A stretch of 64,000 nucleotides of DNA from Buxus sempervirens (taxonomy: Eukaryota; Streptophyta; Magnoliopsida; Buxales; Buxaceae), in NCBI GenBank assembly GCA_947561395.2, contig OX387192.1:2356001-2420000 (forward strand). Direction: 5' to 3'. The notes under the pieces are model-generated. The model saw nothing but the letters and a program-made list of their open reading frames with translations, was not told the DNA's origin and ran no database searches. Shown piece after piece: positions 1 to 10,042 of this stretch. Position 1 is the first letter of the stretch; every line of letters begins with the position of its first letter. The position numbers and the translations under genes are program-made.

Positions 1-781
1 TTCAAGAGAGCACACAAGTCACATCCGGATAGAGATTGGTGTGAGGTCTTTTTCTTTGGAAAGATGGCACTACATACTTCCTCCATACCAATTTTCATGG
101 ATTTTTATTGAGCCAAACTTCACGAATAGAGCTTTGAAAATGCCTTCTTAACGCTTTTTCTGAGTTATAACAGCAGATTTCAGATGTGGATTTCTCTCTA
201 GTTTTGAATCGGATCGAGCTGAATTTTCTACTGTATATTCTATTATATACCAGTTTTCAAATGGCTTTGGTTTCATTTGATTTGGATTTAAATTGAATGA
301 GTTATGGTTTATCAAAGCTTTCAAACTCTTTTGACAGAATTTCTCCAGATTTGCCTTGGTTTGATTTTCTTCAATTTTACTTTGATTTTCCTTCAATCAT
401 GGAGTTCTAGAGGTGATGAATCCACAAAGAGAGTCTAAGTTCACTAGACTTCTCATGTGGAATGATCACATACATGGTGCTTGTTGTGAGCACCCTTTTG
501 CCCATTTTGTTAGAAAAACAATTCTTAGTATGAGCAAGCATATGGTAACCGTCTTAGACGGATGAGTGGGGGTGCCTAACACCTTCCCCCGCTCATAAAT
601 AATTCCCCGTACCCAATCTCTGGATTTTCCTTATATTAGAGCTACTTTGGCTCTATTTGACATATATGAACCTTTTGATGTCCATTCACACCTTAAAATG
701 GATGGTGGCGACTCTTATTTTTATCGATCCCCGCGTGACGATATGAGGAAGTCATCCGAGATGACGAATCCATGTCTCACA
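1..781 (+). mobile_element. 3' end of a Tat-type (Ty3-gypsy) LTR
   Basis: This stretch aligns by eye with the last ~790 bp of the LTR ending at 10021 and stops at the same terminus, CATGTCTCACA (781). It carries two blocks shared with the other LTRs: GGGTGCCTAACACCTTCCCC near 569-588, and the PBS-like TGGCGACTCT at 706-715. No primer-binding site follows 781, so this is the end of a 3' LTR or of a solo LTR whose start lies left of the window. Confidence 0.85.
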
Positions 782-921
782 ATATCCTTTGTAAATTTTG
801 GTATAAAATTTTGATTTTCATTTTTTTTTCATAGCAAATTTGTTATAGTTTAATAGACTTGCAGGTTGTATAGCAATGCATATTTGTTGATTTTGAAAAA
901 TTGAATTGTTTTTTTTTTATC

Positions 922-1030
922 AATTGTTACCAAACGGGTTTCTTGTTACTTGTTTTAAAAAACCCAAAAAACAATGATTGTTACCAAACGGGTTTCTTGT
1001 CACTTGTTTTCAAAAACCCAAAAACAGTTG
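922..1030. repeat. Two-copy ~55-bp direct repeat
   Basis: ATTGTTACCAAACGGGTTTC begins at 922 and again at 977. Each copy is followed by the same TTGT-ACTTGTTTT-AAAAACCC context. It resembles terminal sequence of common plant MITEs, but no clear TIR pair or target duplication was found. Confidence 0.6.
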
Positions 1031-1907
1031 GAACTGTTTCTAGTTTTCAAACTGTTTTTAAAAAAAACGTTACCAAAAGTCCTCTTAGTTTTTAGTTTTC
1101 CAAAATAATTGAGATTCAGTTTTAATTCTTGGAAATTTATGAATAATGATAGTTTATAAAAATAATTAAGAATGAGTATTAATTTACTGTTTATAAAAAT
1201 TTTATTCCATAAATAATCTTAACGTACTTGCAATCCTTTTTTTTTTTTTTTTTCACAAACCAAAAACAACAGGTTTACAAGTTTTTTGACGGTATTTTTG
1301 AAGAAATTTTATGCACGCTAAAAGTAACACATTAAAAAAACACTCATTTTTAATTATTTTAAAATAAATCACTGTTTCTTGATTAATTTTTTTGTTTCTG
1401 TTTTCTGAGGATTGAACGACTAACAAGCGCCGCTTTCTTTGACCTTTTATCGGAATATTGGTTTTTAGTGATATGTTTTTAATATATTTTAGATTCAGTC
1501 GGACATTTCTTGGTAATTGAGAATTAGTTATACTTTCTATAATAATTGAAAATAAATGTCATTTTAATGTTGATAAACTATTTTTTCTGAAAATACCCTC
1601 AAAAAGACTTGCAAACTTCATTTGTCTTCTTTGTCAAGACAAAAAAAAGGAAACTATTTTATACCAATCGCCTTCTCTTTTTATGGCTGTGAATGCCATG
1701 TAAGCTTTGGTCGAAGAAAGAAACAAAATTGAATGTGGAAAAGCATGACATCACTGCATTCGTAATCAAGAGAAAAGGAGTATGTTACCTGCAACATTTT
1801 GGACGTATCTTCCTAAGCGAAAGTAACTCGGACAGGTTCTTCCGGTGGGATGATATCTTCCGCAATGTTTTATTGTATTTCTTATTACTGTGATCATGAG
1901 ATTTTGT

Positions 1908-2016
1908 CATGTGAAACATCTCATAACCAATGTTTTTTCAATGGTTATAAATGTTTCATGTGGGACCCACTTAAAAAAAACATTGACCGTGAGATGCTTC
2001 ATATCATAGCATCTCA
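1908..2016. repeat. Hairpin-rich MITE-like sequence
   Basis: The left arm CATGTGAAACAT (1908-1919) and following ATAACCA are mirrored by TGGTTATAAATGTTTCATGTG ending at 1962, giving an imperfect ~24-bp stem. A second, perfect stem follows: TGAGATGCT (1990-1998) with AGCATCTCA (2008-2016). This suggests a degenerate foldback element; ends and TSD were not resolved. Confidence 0.5.
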
Positions 2017-2414
2017 CTGCTATAGCAATAAACAATGCATTAAAGCATTACAGAAAATTTGATCTTTGTTATAGCACATGCAGTTGGTTTACATGTAGCT
2101 AGATATATATCATTAATGTCACGACTCTTTCTTATATGTTTCATGATTGCTTTAGGTTGATGTGTGAGGGATGACACTAATTGAACTAATTGTCTTATAC
2201 CATTTTAAGTATGGGAACACAATTTTTTGAATAACTTATTGTTAAACAATTTAAAATAGTTTGTGTACTCTGGGTATGTTGAAGTTGGAAAACAAAAAAG
2301 TTAGTTTTCTTTTTAAATAGTGTAACATACTAAAACCTAGCACATGTTAATTCCCTTAAAACATAACTTTATTATATTTGAGAATGTGGAAAATTACTAC
2401 AGAGAGGCTAAGAC

Positions 2415-3130
2415 AGCGTTTGGGATTGTTTAATTAAGTGCTTATTTTAGTTTTTGGCTTAATAAAGTACTTATTTAAATTGAAATCTTGTTTGGTAATT
2501 TAAAATGGATAATCCCTTATCCACAAGGAGAAGAGAGAGGTGACCCGTAAGGAGAAGCGTCTTTTAGTAGCTTCTCCTTCGACTTACACGAGAAGCCGGT
2601 GCTTATCGAGTCGATTTTTTATTTCTTCGTCAGTCTTCATCTCTCGTTCTCCTTCTCCCATCTCCTGCTCGGCGAACTCCTTGGTACACCCCCAAATTTC
2701 AGATTCTCCTTCTTTCTCGATCTATTTTAACCCAAATTTTCGAGTTTGATCTCTCTATTTGATTTTCAGATTCAATTTGACGATGATGAGCGGTAGTTCC
2801 AAGATGTCTGGATCCTTAGTGAAGCAACTGGGCTCACGCTTCCTCTCCACGATGACGACGATTTTTCATACTGCACTTAATGAAGAGTCGTCGTCGTCGG
2901 CTAAAGATCCACTTGTTGATGCCTCCTCTCCGTTCTGCTGTTAGAGAAATCAGCATGTTACTAGAGATACCGGAGGGGAGAGGGAGAGAGCTCTAAGTGC
3001 TTAATACAAGCATTTACCAAACGTAACTTTTTTCAAATAAGCAATGGTTTATGACTATGGGTAAGTTCTTAAATAAGTAATTATAACTATTAAGTACTTA
3101 CCCATAAGGAGGAGCAATCCCAAACGCCAC
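2415..3130. mobile_element. Non-autonomous hAT-like transposon, 716 bp
   Basis: The ends are inverted: GCGTTTGGGATTG on the left and CAATCCCAAACGC on the right. The 7-bp direct repeat CTAAGAC flanks both sides (2408-2414 and 3131-3137), close to the 8-bp duplication made by hAT transposases. Subterminal motifs around AAGTACTTA are mirrored at both ends. There is no transposase. The interior (about 2520-2945) is GC-richer and looks like the 5' part of a host transcript: a pyrimidine-rich leader, then an open frame from 2783 to a stop at 2942. It may be a captured gene fragment. Confidence 0.7.
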
Positions 3131-3137
3131 CTAAGAC

Positions 3138-4057
3138 GCCTAAGAAAATGATTATTTATTAATTAAAAAAATTGTCTGTTTTTAAAGATGGCTAATTAAT
3201 CTCTACATAATATAATAATAATTAGTTGACATAATATAATCCCAATGTATGAAAATTATATTAGTGTAGGAAATTAATTTGACGAAATTTTATGTGTAAC
3301 AAACTTATAGGATTTAAAATATGCAGGTGTAACTGAATAAAATTGACGTAGATGGAAATCTTTGGGACAAGGAAGTCCTTAATAATAGTTGGATAATTAG
3401 TCATCATCATGAATCTATTCCTCCATTCTAATTTGTCATAGATCACACTTTGAGTCAGATTATAATCACCTAAATCCTTTTTGATTGACTCGATCTAGGT
3501 TCTCTTTGGTCTTCTTTTAATCCTCTTAGATTGATTTATAAGATGCTGATATTACCTTCCATGGATGCTCAGATATAGTGTCAACCATATTTTACCTAGG
3601 CATGTAAGATTTCGGAATGGGCCCCGTGTCAATGTGTTGAGAGCTTATGTCCTGAGTAGCAATGTTGTAAGGTTTTTGGCCTTGTTTCTTATATCTGGGT
3701 GGCTTCTTATGTCCTATGCGACTAAAAATCGTTTTGATTCTTTGTAGTATGTGATAATATTACTGATGCGACGAAATTGGAGAAAATTTGAGCCTTCTTA
3801 TTTGGCTTTGCAGATGTATGTCTAGTCCTTGACATGGAAAACATCTCTAATAAAAGTTATTTAATTAGTTATTTAGCTCCTCTGGTGTTTTATTTTATTT
3901 TTTTGACAGAATTATGTGTACAGATGTCCAAGCTGGTTGCTTTTGCCAATGTCACTTGTGACTTCGAGATGCTATCATTTCATAAAATCTGGTTTTGGTC
4001 GTTGAAAGAGGGATCTTTTGGAATGACTCTGACAGTATGACTGATCGCCATTACAGA
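3138..4057. other. Intergenic DNA downstream of the UGT gene
   Basis: AT-rich, with short open frames (3565-3747, 3834-4040) that show no recognisable domain. It contains the 3' flank of the minus-strand UGT gene. No feature can be supported. Confidence 0.5.
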
Positions 4058-5545
4058 CTAATTAACTAGACACAGAAGATCTGCAACAAATTCGTTGATG
4101 TTCTTATCCGAGCTTCCCCCTTCATCCATTGCCTCCTTGGCCAACTCCTTCCACTTAATTGCATTCCTTCTGAATTCTTTCCCTTTCTCTCCTTCCATAA
4201 CTTCATTAATGCAGAGCTCTATTTCCTCTCTCCTAACAATCTCCTCACCATTCACTCCAATCCTCAATCCCATTTTCCAAACGTCTGCAATATATTTCGC
4301 ATTAGTCGTTTGATCTGACCACTGGGGCATTGCCACCATTGGCACTCCTAAGCTTAATGCCTCTAATGTCGAGTTCCACCCACAGTGAGTCACAAAACAT
4401 CCCACTGAGTCATGAGCCAGTACATCCAGTTGAGGGCACCATGTCACTACCAGTCCTTTCTCTGATGTCTCCTCTTCGAAGTTGGTCGGAAGCTTGTTCT
4501 GCTCCGACTCCCTCACCACCCACAAGAAGTAGCTGTTGCTCCTCTTCAGTCCCCACGCCAGTTCCTCCATTTGCTCTTTCCCAAGTTTTGCCAAGCTTCC
4601 AAATGAAACATAACAGACGTCACCGCTTCTCTTTGTGTTCAACCACTTGATGCAATCTTCTGAATTCGGCTTAAACAGATTGCATCCATAGGCTCTGTCA
4701 TCTTCCATCCGCTTGTCCAAGTACATAGACGGCACAGTCGGTCCGATCGTTTTGATCTTCCATTGCTTTGCCATCCATTTCAGTACCTAATGAAGTTCAA
4801 AACATGTTCATTAAATTTAGATTAAAAAACCATAGTAGCTAGCATTAATAAAGAAACCATTATAACTTAGATCAATGGGGACTTGAAACCAGACCTCTTC
4901 CTCCAACTTGTCAAACGTGTTGAACAAGAGCCAATCTGCTCTCTCAAAGTTCGAGAATTGCTTCAAGAGGAGGCGCAACAACGATGGATACAACTCCGGC
5001 GCAGAAACAAAAGACGGTAAGTCATGAATTCCCAGCAATGTCAACCCAGGAATTGAAATCATAGGCTCTTGGATGGGAGTACTTAACAGTCCCCGTTGCA
5101 CATGGTAGTATATGACATCCACAGCACAGGACTGAGTGAAGAAAGCAGCACAAGGTAAACCCAGCTGCTTCGCTACATCGACCGGCCATGAGGAAAACGG
5201 GTCATAAACCAGGCATGTTACAGGATTGCCACTTCTGTCTAATCTTTCAATGAGCTCAGCTAATGCTTGTGAACCCACAGCTTCGAATCCCTCAAGATAG
5301 GCGTCGATGCTTTCAGCTTCTGCTCGACCACCTTCGTCGAAGCCATCAGAAATGTACTCCACACTTACTGGTGATCCAGCTTGGGCTTGCATGGACTTGG
5401 AGATGAAGATGGTGGTGACTAGTGTGACTTTGAGTCCTGTAGAAACCAAGCGCTTGGAGAATTGAAGCATGGGACTTATGTGGCCTTGGCTGGGATAAGG
5501 AAAGACAAGAACATGAGGTCTTACCTTGCTCTCATTCCTCTCCAT
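4058..5545 (-). CDS. UDP-glycosyltransferase, UGT74-like (two exons)
   Basis: Family 1 plant UGT that moves a sugar, normally glucose, from UDP-sugar to a small acceptor in the cytosol. Exon 1 is 5545-4895 (217 codons) and exon 2 is 4786-4058. The 108-nt phase-0 intron has GT at 4894-4893 and AG at 4788-4787, the usual UGT74 intron position. The joined product is 459 residues, normal for the family. The N-terminal acceptor-side domain has the catalytic-type His22 (SQGHISPM) and Asp115 (LVYDPF). The 44-residue PSPG donor box spans about 333-376, from WCPQLD through HCGWNS to a final WSDQ; the last Gln is typical of UDP-glucose use. No stop or frameshift was seen, so it appears functional. Relatives of this clade glucosylate salicylate, auxin-type acids or other carboxylic acids; the acceptor here cannot be read from sequence. 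A TATA box lies 52 nt upstream. Confidence 0.93.
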
Positions 5546-5596
5546 TTCTTCTTCTGTTCAGTAGGAATTCTTACTATATTTGATTGCAAGGGAAGC

Positions 5597-5604
5597 TATT
5601 TATA
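5597..5604 (-). promoter_or_regulatory. TATA box of the UGT gene
   Basis: TATAAATA reads on the minus strand 52 nt before the start codon at 5545. The expected transcription start is near 5570, leaving a short 5' UTR of about 25 nt. Confidence 0.7.
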
Positions 5605-6424
5605 GGATGAGAATGACGGAGAATTGTATTCGTTCAAGAAACAAAAAAGGGGGAAGGAAAGATGAAGAAGACAATACGAATTTGATTAGGAACTGACATC
5701 TTGTTTGTGGTCAACATAAGAGAGCTTCTGCGTTGTCTCCGGAAGAGAGAGTTGCTTTCCTTCTTGTGCAAAGACACTGACAAGAGACAGAAGGGACAAT
5801 ATTGTATCACCGGAGGATCGCGAGTGCGGGACATCATTGCATACGTAATCAATGTGAATGGAAAAGGATAAGGATTTGGATTCATTACCACATCGATCAT
5901 TGCATACGTAATCAATGCGAATGGAAAATGTACCATTGTTAGGTTAGAATCTTTGGTTAGTTTATTATTTTAAACATTAAAATTTCTCCATGTCACGGGT
6001 AAGTGCCCATCATAGTCAGGTTAGTAAATTTTTAGCTGTATAATATGATTAGATTTGAAATCCAATTCGTCAGTCCAGGAATTACTTGGAATTCGAGGTC
6101 CGCTAAAGTTTTTCATGGTTGTGATTAAATTAAATTTGAAATCCAACTCCACCAACTAAACTATTATTTCTTAATTATTATTATTGTTGACATGATAAAT
6201 TTTAAATAGTTTTTTTTTGGTGGAATAAGTTTTAAATAGTTATGAGTTAAATAATAAAGGATCCTAACTTTGAGATATGTAGTGTAATATAGAATAGGTC
6301 TGTTAGGATCAAGCACTTACCACTAGATCAATAACTTAAGCTATTAGTTACAGTGCAACTTTATTTCTTTATACCATAGCAGGATGTTGGACCTTGGCCC
6401 AACATGCCCAACAAGGTCAATTTT
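5605..6424. other. Upstream region of the UGT gene, no gene seen
   Basis: AT-rich promoter-distal sequence. ATCATTGCATACGTAATCAA occurs twice in tandem, at 5833 and 5896 (63-bp spacing). No coding potential was recognised. Confidence 0.55.
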
Positions 6425-6585
6425 GCTAATGCAACGGTAACATTGCTTCATTGCAGCCTAAAAGTCACGAGGTTGAGTCACTAGAAATAGCCTTTCCGCT
6501 TGTAGGGCTAAGGTTGCGTACATCAAACCCTCCGCAAACCCCGCACAGTGGCAGGATCCTCACCCACTTGGTGAGCCTTTCTTTT
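6425..6585 (+). mobile_element. Degenerate Au-like SINE
   Basis: A tRNA-like head with a box-B-like GGTTGAGTCAC is followed by AGGGCTAAGGTTGCGTACAT, CCCTCCGCAAACCCCGCAC and a short T-rich tail. This order matches the plant Au SINE family as I remember it. The copy is diverged and clear target duplications were not identified. Confidence 0.65.
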
Positions 6586-6610
6586 AATATGTCCACAATC
6601 ATTGCATAGC

Positions 6611-6637
6611 TATATATATATGTGTGTGTGTGTGTGT
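6611..6637. repeat. (TA)n(TG)n microsatellite
   Basis: TA dinucleotides pass directly into TG dinucleotides. The tract abuts the LTR start at 6635, so element A inserted at its edge. Confidence 0.85.
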
Positions 6638-6720
6638 AGACACCCCAAATTGCACAATAATTGGCAAAAGTTATTCTTTCCTTTAAAACCATCACAAAAT
6701 TTGAGAATTAAGCATTTTTT

Positions 6721-6869
6721 CTTGTATCTGACAACTCAGGTCGGATACAAGCGTATCCTTTTATATTCGACAGAGGTTGTCGGATACAAGCAGGTATTAA
6801 TGTATCCGACAACATATGTCGGATATATATATGTGCTCTTGTATCCGACCTGATATGTTGGATACAAGC
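6721..6869. repeat. Dyad array in U3 of LTR A
   Basis: Four short inverted repeats about 38-45 bp apart share one core, TATCCGACA...TGTCGGATA. Unit 1 has 11-bp arms (6722-6732 and 6740-6750, one mismatch); unit 3 has perfect 9-bp arms. Related units recur inside the element at 11919-12060. The array lies about 160 bp upstream of the TATA box. Confidence 0.85.
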
Positions 6870-7031
6870 TTTTTGCTCAAAATTAGGGTTTTCCGAGAGT
6901 TTTCACTTTTTACCATCATATCATTCATTAAAGGAGTGGAAATCTCGGAAATAGCCTTAGGGTTTAGGTTGGTGGACTCTAGACATCATTTTGTGTCTAG
7001 CATCATGCAAACCCTAACCGTAGCCTTTGCC

Positions 7032-7039
7032 TATAAATA
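7032..7039 (+). promoter_or_regulatory. TATA box of LTR A
   Basis: CCTATAAATATGAGGCTC; the same context (TATAAATAGAGGCTC) occurs in LTR B at 53043. The transcription start, and so the U3/R boundary, is expected near 7062. Confidence 0.75.
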
Positions 7040-7130
7040 TGAGGCTCCTCCTTAAGCAAATGACCAATAAGTTGGAGATTGAAGAACTCCGAGTGAAGAA
7101 GGGAACTGCTGCCGCATTGCTTCCAGGAAC

Positions 7131-7140
7131 CCAGGTAAGC
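7131..7140 (+). promoter_or_regulatory. Splice donor in LTR A (CCAG/GTAAGC)
   Basis: Consensus donor with GT at 7135, about 70 nt after the expected start site. The same CAG/GTAAG site is present at the matching place in LTR B (53158) and in the antisense solo LTR (17015). It pairs plausibly with the acceptor at 13063 just before gag. Confidence 0.65.
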
Positions 7141-7572
7141 CTAAACCCCTCTTTATTTTTTTGTCTTTACATTCTAGAGTTAGTTCTTTTCTTCTACCTT
7201 TTTGTAGAATAAGGCTTACTCTTTGTGTGTGCAAAGCCTTCCTCTACTCAAAGTACCTTAAGACTCCCCCTAGCTGTAAAACGTGAAGGCGGGATCTAGG
7301 GGAAACGAGACTGAGGATTTATCCTTAGTGTTAGAACCCTATTAAAAAGCCTTTTGATTCTATGAAAACCGTTTCGTACTCAAAGTACCCCAAGATTATC
7401 TCGAAGAACCGTAAAACGGGGAGAGAGAACTAAGGGAAACGGGGAGAGAACGGAACCCTAGGTTTTTTTAGAACCCCATTTGATTGATATGAATCCATAT
7501 GTTGTTATGTTGTGATTGAAGAAATGATTTTTACACATACATACATATTGCACTTGTTTTTGTCGGAATCGG

Positions 7573-8528
7573 CTTGTATTTCGGATCTTTTTTTTTTTTT
7601 ATGAAACTTCCATGTACAAAAACAATGATTCAAATCTAACAACATTCTGTGTTATACAATCGATGAAGTGAGTCATCAAATATCATATCTATTCGCATTC
7701 CCCAATACAGGCAATCACAATTATCATCATTAACAGCAACTGCTACTGTTAGTTTCTACATATTTGAGTGGGCTGGTTGAAAATTTTGGAGCTAAGTACG
7801 CTTTGGGTGTCCTCATTTGATGCCTCGGGAGTTCTCACCGCGCTTTCTGGGTGTCTCGATCTTGTTAGCAGTCTTCTAAGAAACTGGAACTGCCACCTTT
7901 TTGGCTTTATCTGCCCCAGCAATTTCATCTGCTGCTCCTTTTTGAACTTTCTATTTGCGTGCCATTTACCACCTCGCCAACCTAAGCCATACCCGATGAT
8001 CAAAGATGTCCCAGCTGTGGCAACACAGGCTACTGTGCTGATGTTCCTAGAACCAACCATCTTCTTAAGTTCAGCATGTTCAATTTCATGGCTGTTTTTC
8101 ATAGCTTTTTCAATTGACTCAAGCCTTTCCTCAACTTTTGCTTGATGAAGGTGGCGTAAGGTATAACCAAACCATGCCGTCCCAAGCGATCCTAAAGAAG
8201 TTGCGACTGTAAATACCACTCTATGCCTCTCAAATACATCCTTCGTTGAAAAGAAGGTGTCCTGAACGGCAGACCACGAATTCAAAGCTTTCCTTCTCAA
8301 TTGAGGGAGAGCAAAAGAACGAGATACCGATGCCCCCGAGCCCCTTAACCATTGCATTCTATCCAAGAACGGGTCGATCAAACCCAGTTCTCGAGTTACC
8401 AAACCTAGATCATAAGCAAGATTTCTGAACCCCTAAAATCTCCAAGCTTTTCTTCCTCAGAACCTTCCTTCCATTCCGCTCCTTCTTCTAGGACTTGTGG
8501 GCTTGCAGGCCCCTTGTATTTCGGATCT
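7573..8528 (-). mobile_element. Retroposed cDNA with 16-bp target-site duplication
   Basis: CTTGTATTTCGGATCT occurs exactly at 7573-7588 and 8513-8528. Directly inside the left copy is a run of 12 T (7589-7600), the poly(A) tail of a minus-strand transcript. Then come a ~148-nt 3' UTR, an uninterrupted reading frame and a ~155-nt 5' UTR. A poly(A) tail, no introns and a long target duplication are the marks of LINE-type retroposition of a host mRNA. It landed in the LTR of element A, antisense to it. Confidence 0.9.
7749..8357 (-). CDS. Putative retrogene: two-TM, organelle-type protein of unknown function
   Basis: A 202-residue frame begins at the ATG at 8357-8355; a TAG at 8435-8433 closes the frame upstream and no earlier ATG exists. 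The N-terminus (MQWLRGSGASVSRSF and following RRKAL) is rich in Arg and Ser, as in mitochondrial or plastid presequences. Two hydrophobic segments, about 47-67 and 106-126 (the latter Gly-rich, IIGYGLGWRGG), flank a charged helical stretch at 70-100 (VEERLESIEKAM) that could form a coiled coil. The C-terminus is basic then Ser-rich. I do not recognise the family. The frame is intact inside a processed copy, so it is a retrogene candidate rather than an obvious pseudogene. No promoter of its own was identified. Confidence 0.7.
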   Translation of the reverse strand: MQWLRGSGASVSRSFALPQLRRKALNSWSAVQDTFFSTKDVFERHRVVFTVATSLGSLGTAWFGYTLRHLHQAKVEERLESIEKAMKNSHEIEHAELKKMVGSRNISTVACVATAGTSLIIGYGLGWRGGKWHANRKFKKEQQMKLLGQIKPKRWQFQFLRRLLTRSRHPESAVRTPEASNEDTQSVLSSKIFNQPTQICRN

Positions 8529-10023
8529 ATTGCATTCATTGTGATAGATCTGGAATAAATAGCCCCAAACAATTCTGGGATATTTCTTAATGGTTTTTAA
8601 CATGATTTCAAGCAAGTATGGAAGACTTCCAGGTTTAACCTCTCGGTTTTGGGCATTTTTGCTCAATTTTGGGGTTTTTGGCATATTCTTTCCAATCGGA
8701 GAGAATGGTGAGCTAAACTTGTGCCCTATTTCTTCCTAGAGGTGCTTCAACACTTTTTCAAGTGGTTTTGATTAACATTGCACGGATTATACACACCTTA
8801 TCACTGTTTTGAGTTGATTTTTTTTAAAAAGGCTTAAAATGGACAGCAGCTGTATCCCAACTTCGGACACTCGTAACTTCATCGTCCGGATGAATTTTGG
8901 AGTGATTCTAAAGCCATGGGAAAGGTGAGGCTGTCTAGTTTATGTCTACAAAATTTCATCAATTTTTATGATGTGGATTTTTGACACCACTCAGTCGAAG
9001 TTGATAGGTCAGTTCAGGCCAGATTGCGGAACCTGTCACTTTGACTAAGCGCCATGTGTTCGTTTTAAGTCCGATTCAAGTGATTTTTATTTCTGTGTTT
9101 TCAATAAGGAGTCTAATTTCAAATCCAATTGGGTTCATAATTTTTGGATTCCATTTGTGTTGTGGGTGACCGATTTACTTAGAACTGTTCAACAGCATAT
9201 TTCTGGGTTAATCTGTGATCCTCGCGGCCTGTTCGGGAGGTCACCCAAGGCACATTCGGATGAATTTTTATATGACGCTAGTTTCATTTGAAAGATGGCC
9301 ATACATACTTCATTCACACCAAATTTCATGGATTTATATGGAGTCAATTTTTCTAAATGAATTTCCAAAATTGCCAACTTGTCACTTTTAACTATCTCCA
9401 GCAGCAAATTTCAAAGGAGAATAACTCCTAGGATTTTAACCGGAATTGATTGTAAATTTGCATGAGTATTCTATTTATCATAATCTTTCAAATGGATTTT
9501 GTTTGATTCAATTTAAATTTGATTTGAATGATTTCAAGACAAATGGCACTATCCTTTACCGAATTTTCCGGATTTGTCTCAACTTGGTTTTGTTCAAAGT
9601 TTGATTTTATTTCCATCTAATGGTGATATCCCAGAAGTGATAATGACATAAAAGAGAATCTGGAATTTATTGGATTTCTCAGGTGGAAGTATCACACATT
9701 TGTTTAATACTTTTTCAAGGTTTTTGATTATTTTAGCAAGCTTTCTTATCTTTGAGCATGACCAACACTTGGCAACCACCTTGTGTGGGTGAATGGGGGT
9801 GCCTAACACCTTCCCCCGTTCATAATCTAATCCCCTTACCTATCTCTTGATTTTATTTTCAAGTAGAGTTATTTTTACTCTAGTATTTGCCTTTTTGCTC
9901 ATTTTGATGATTTTTGGTGCCCATTTACACCTTTAAAATTGAATGGTGGTGACTCTCCCATTTTCTTTGAGCCTGTGTGATGACGGAGGGAATCATCTCG
10001 GTTATTTTTCCATGTCTCACAAC

Positions 10024-10042
10024 TGGTGACTCTGCTGGGGAC
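10024..10042 (+). promoter_or_regulatory. Primer-binding site of element A (tRNA-Arg type)
   Basis: TGGTGACTCTGCTGGGGAC starts two bases after the LTR terminus. It differs from the B site at one base (T for C at position 4) and matches the tRNA-Arg primer used by the Tat/Ogre lineage. The U5 copy at 9947 carries the same variant T. Confidence 0.85.

Larger units (their letters stand above)
782..2407. other. AT-rich intergenic DNA, no gene seen
   Basis: No supported coding region. It holds homopolymer runs, a two-copy direct repeat (922-1030) and a hairpin-rich MITE-like stretch (1908-2016), listed separately. The short open frames at 1693-2062 have no recognisable domain. Confidence 0.6.
6635..10021 (+). 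mobile_element. 5' LTR of Tat-type Ty3-gypsy element A
   Basis: It starts TGTAGACACCCCAAATTGCA and ends CATGTCTCACA, directly before a tRNA-Arg primer-binding site. The length is 3387 bp, or about 2.45 kb without the inserted retrocopy (7573-8512). U3 holds a dyad array (6721-6869) and a TATA box (7032). A consensus splice donor lies at 7135. U5 has the shared GGGTGCCTAACACCTTCCCC block near 9787-9806 and a PBS-like TGGTGACTCT at 9947-9956. The 3' LTR of A is not in the window because element C inserted at 25749. Confidence 0.88.

Noticed and set aside
3565-4040. Possible small host gene downstream of the UGT
   Set aside because: Two short hydrophobic frames without recognisable domain, splice support or poly(A) context.
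8358-8402. Longer N-terminus of the retrogene starting upstream of 8357
   Set aside because: The upstream frame has no ATG before the TAG at 8435-8433; the first ATG is at 8357.
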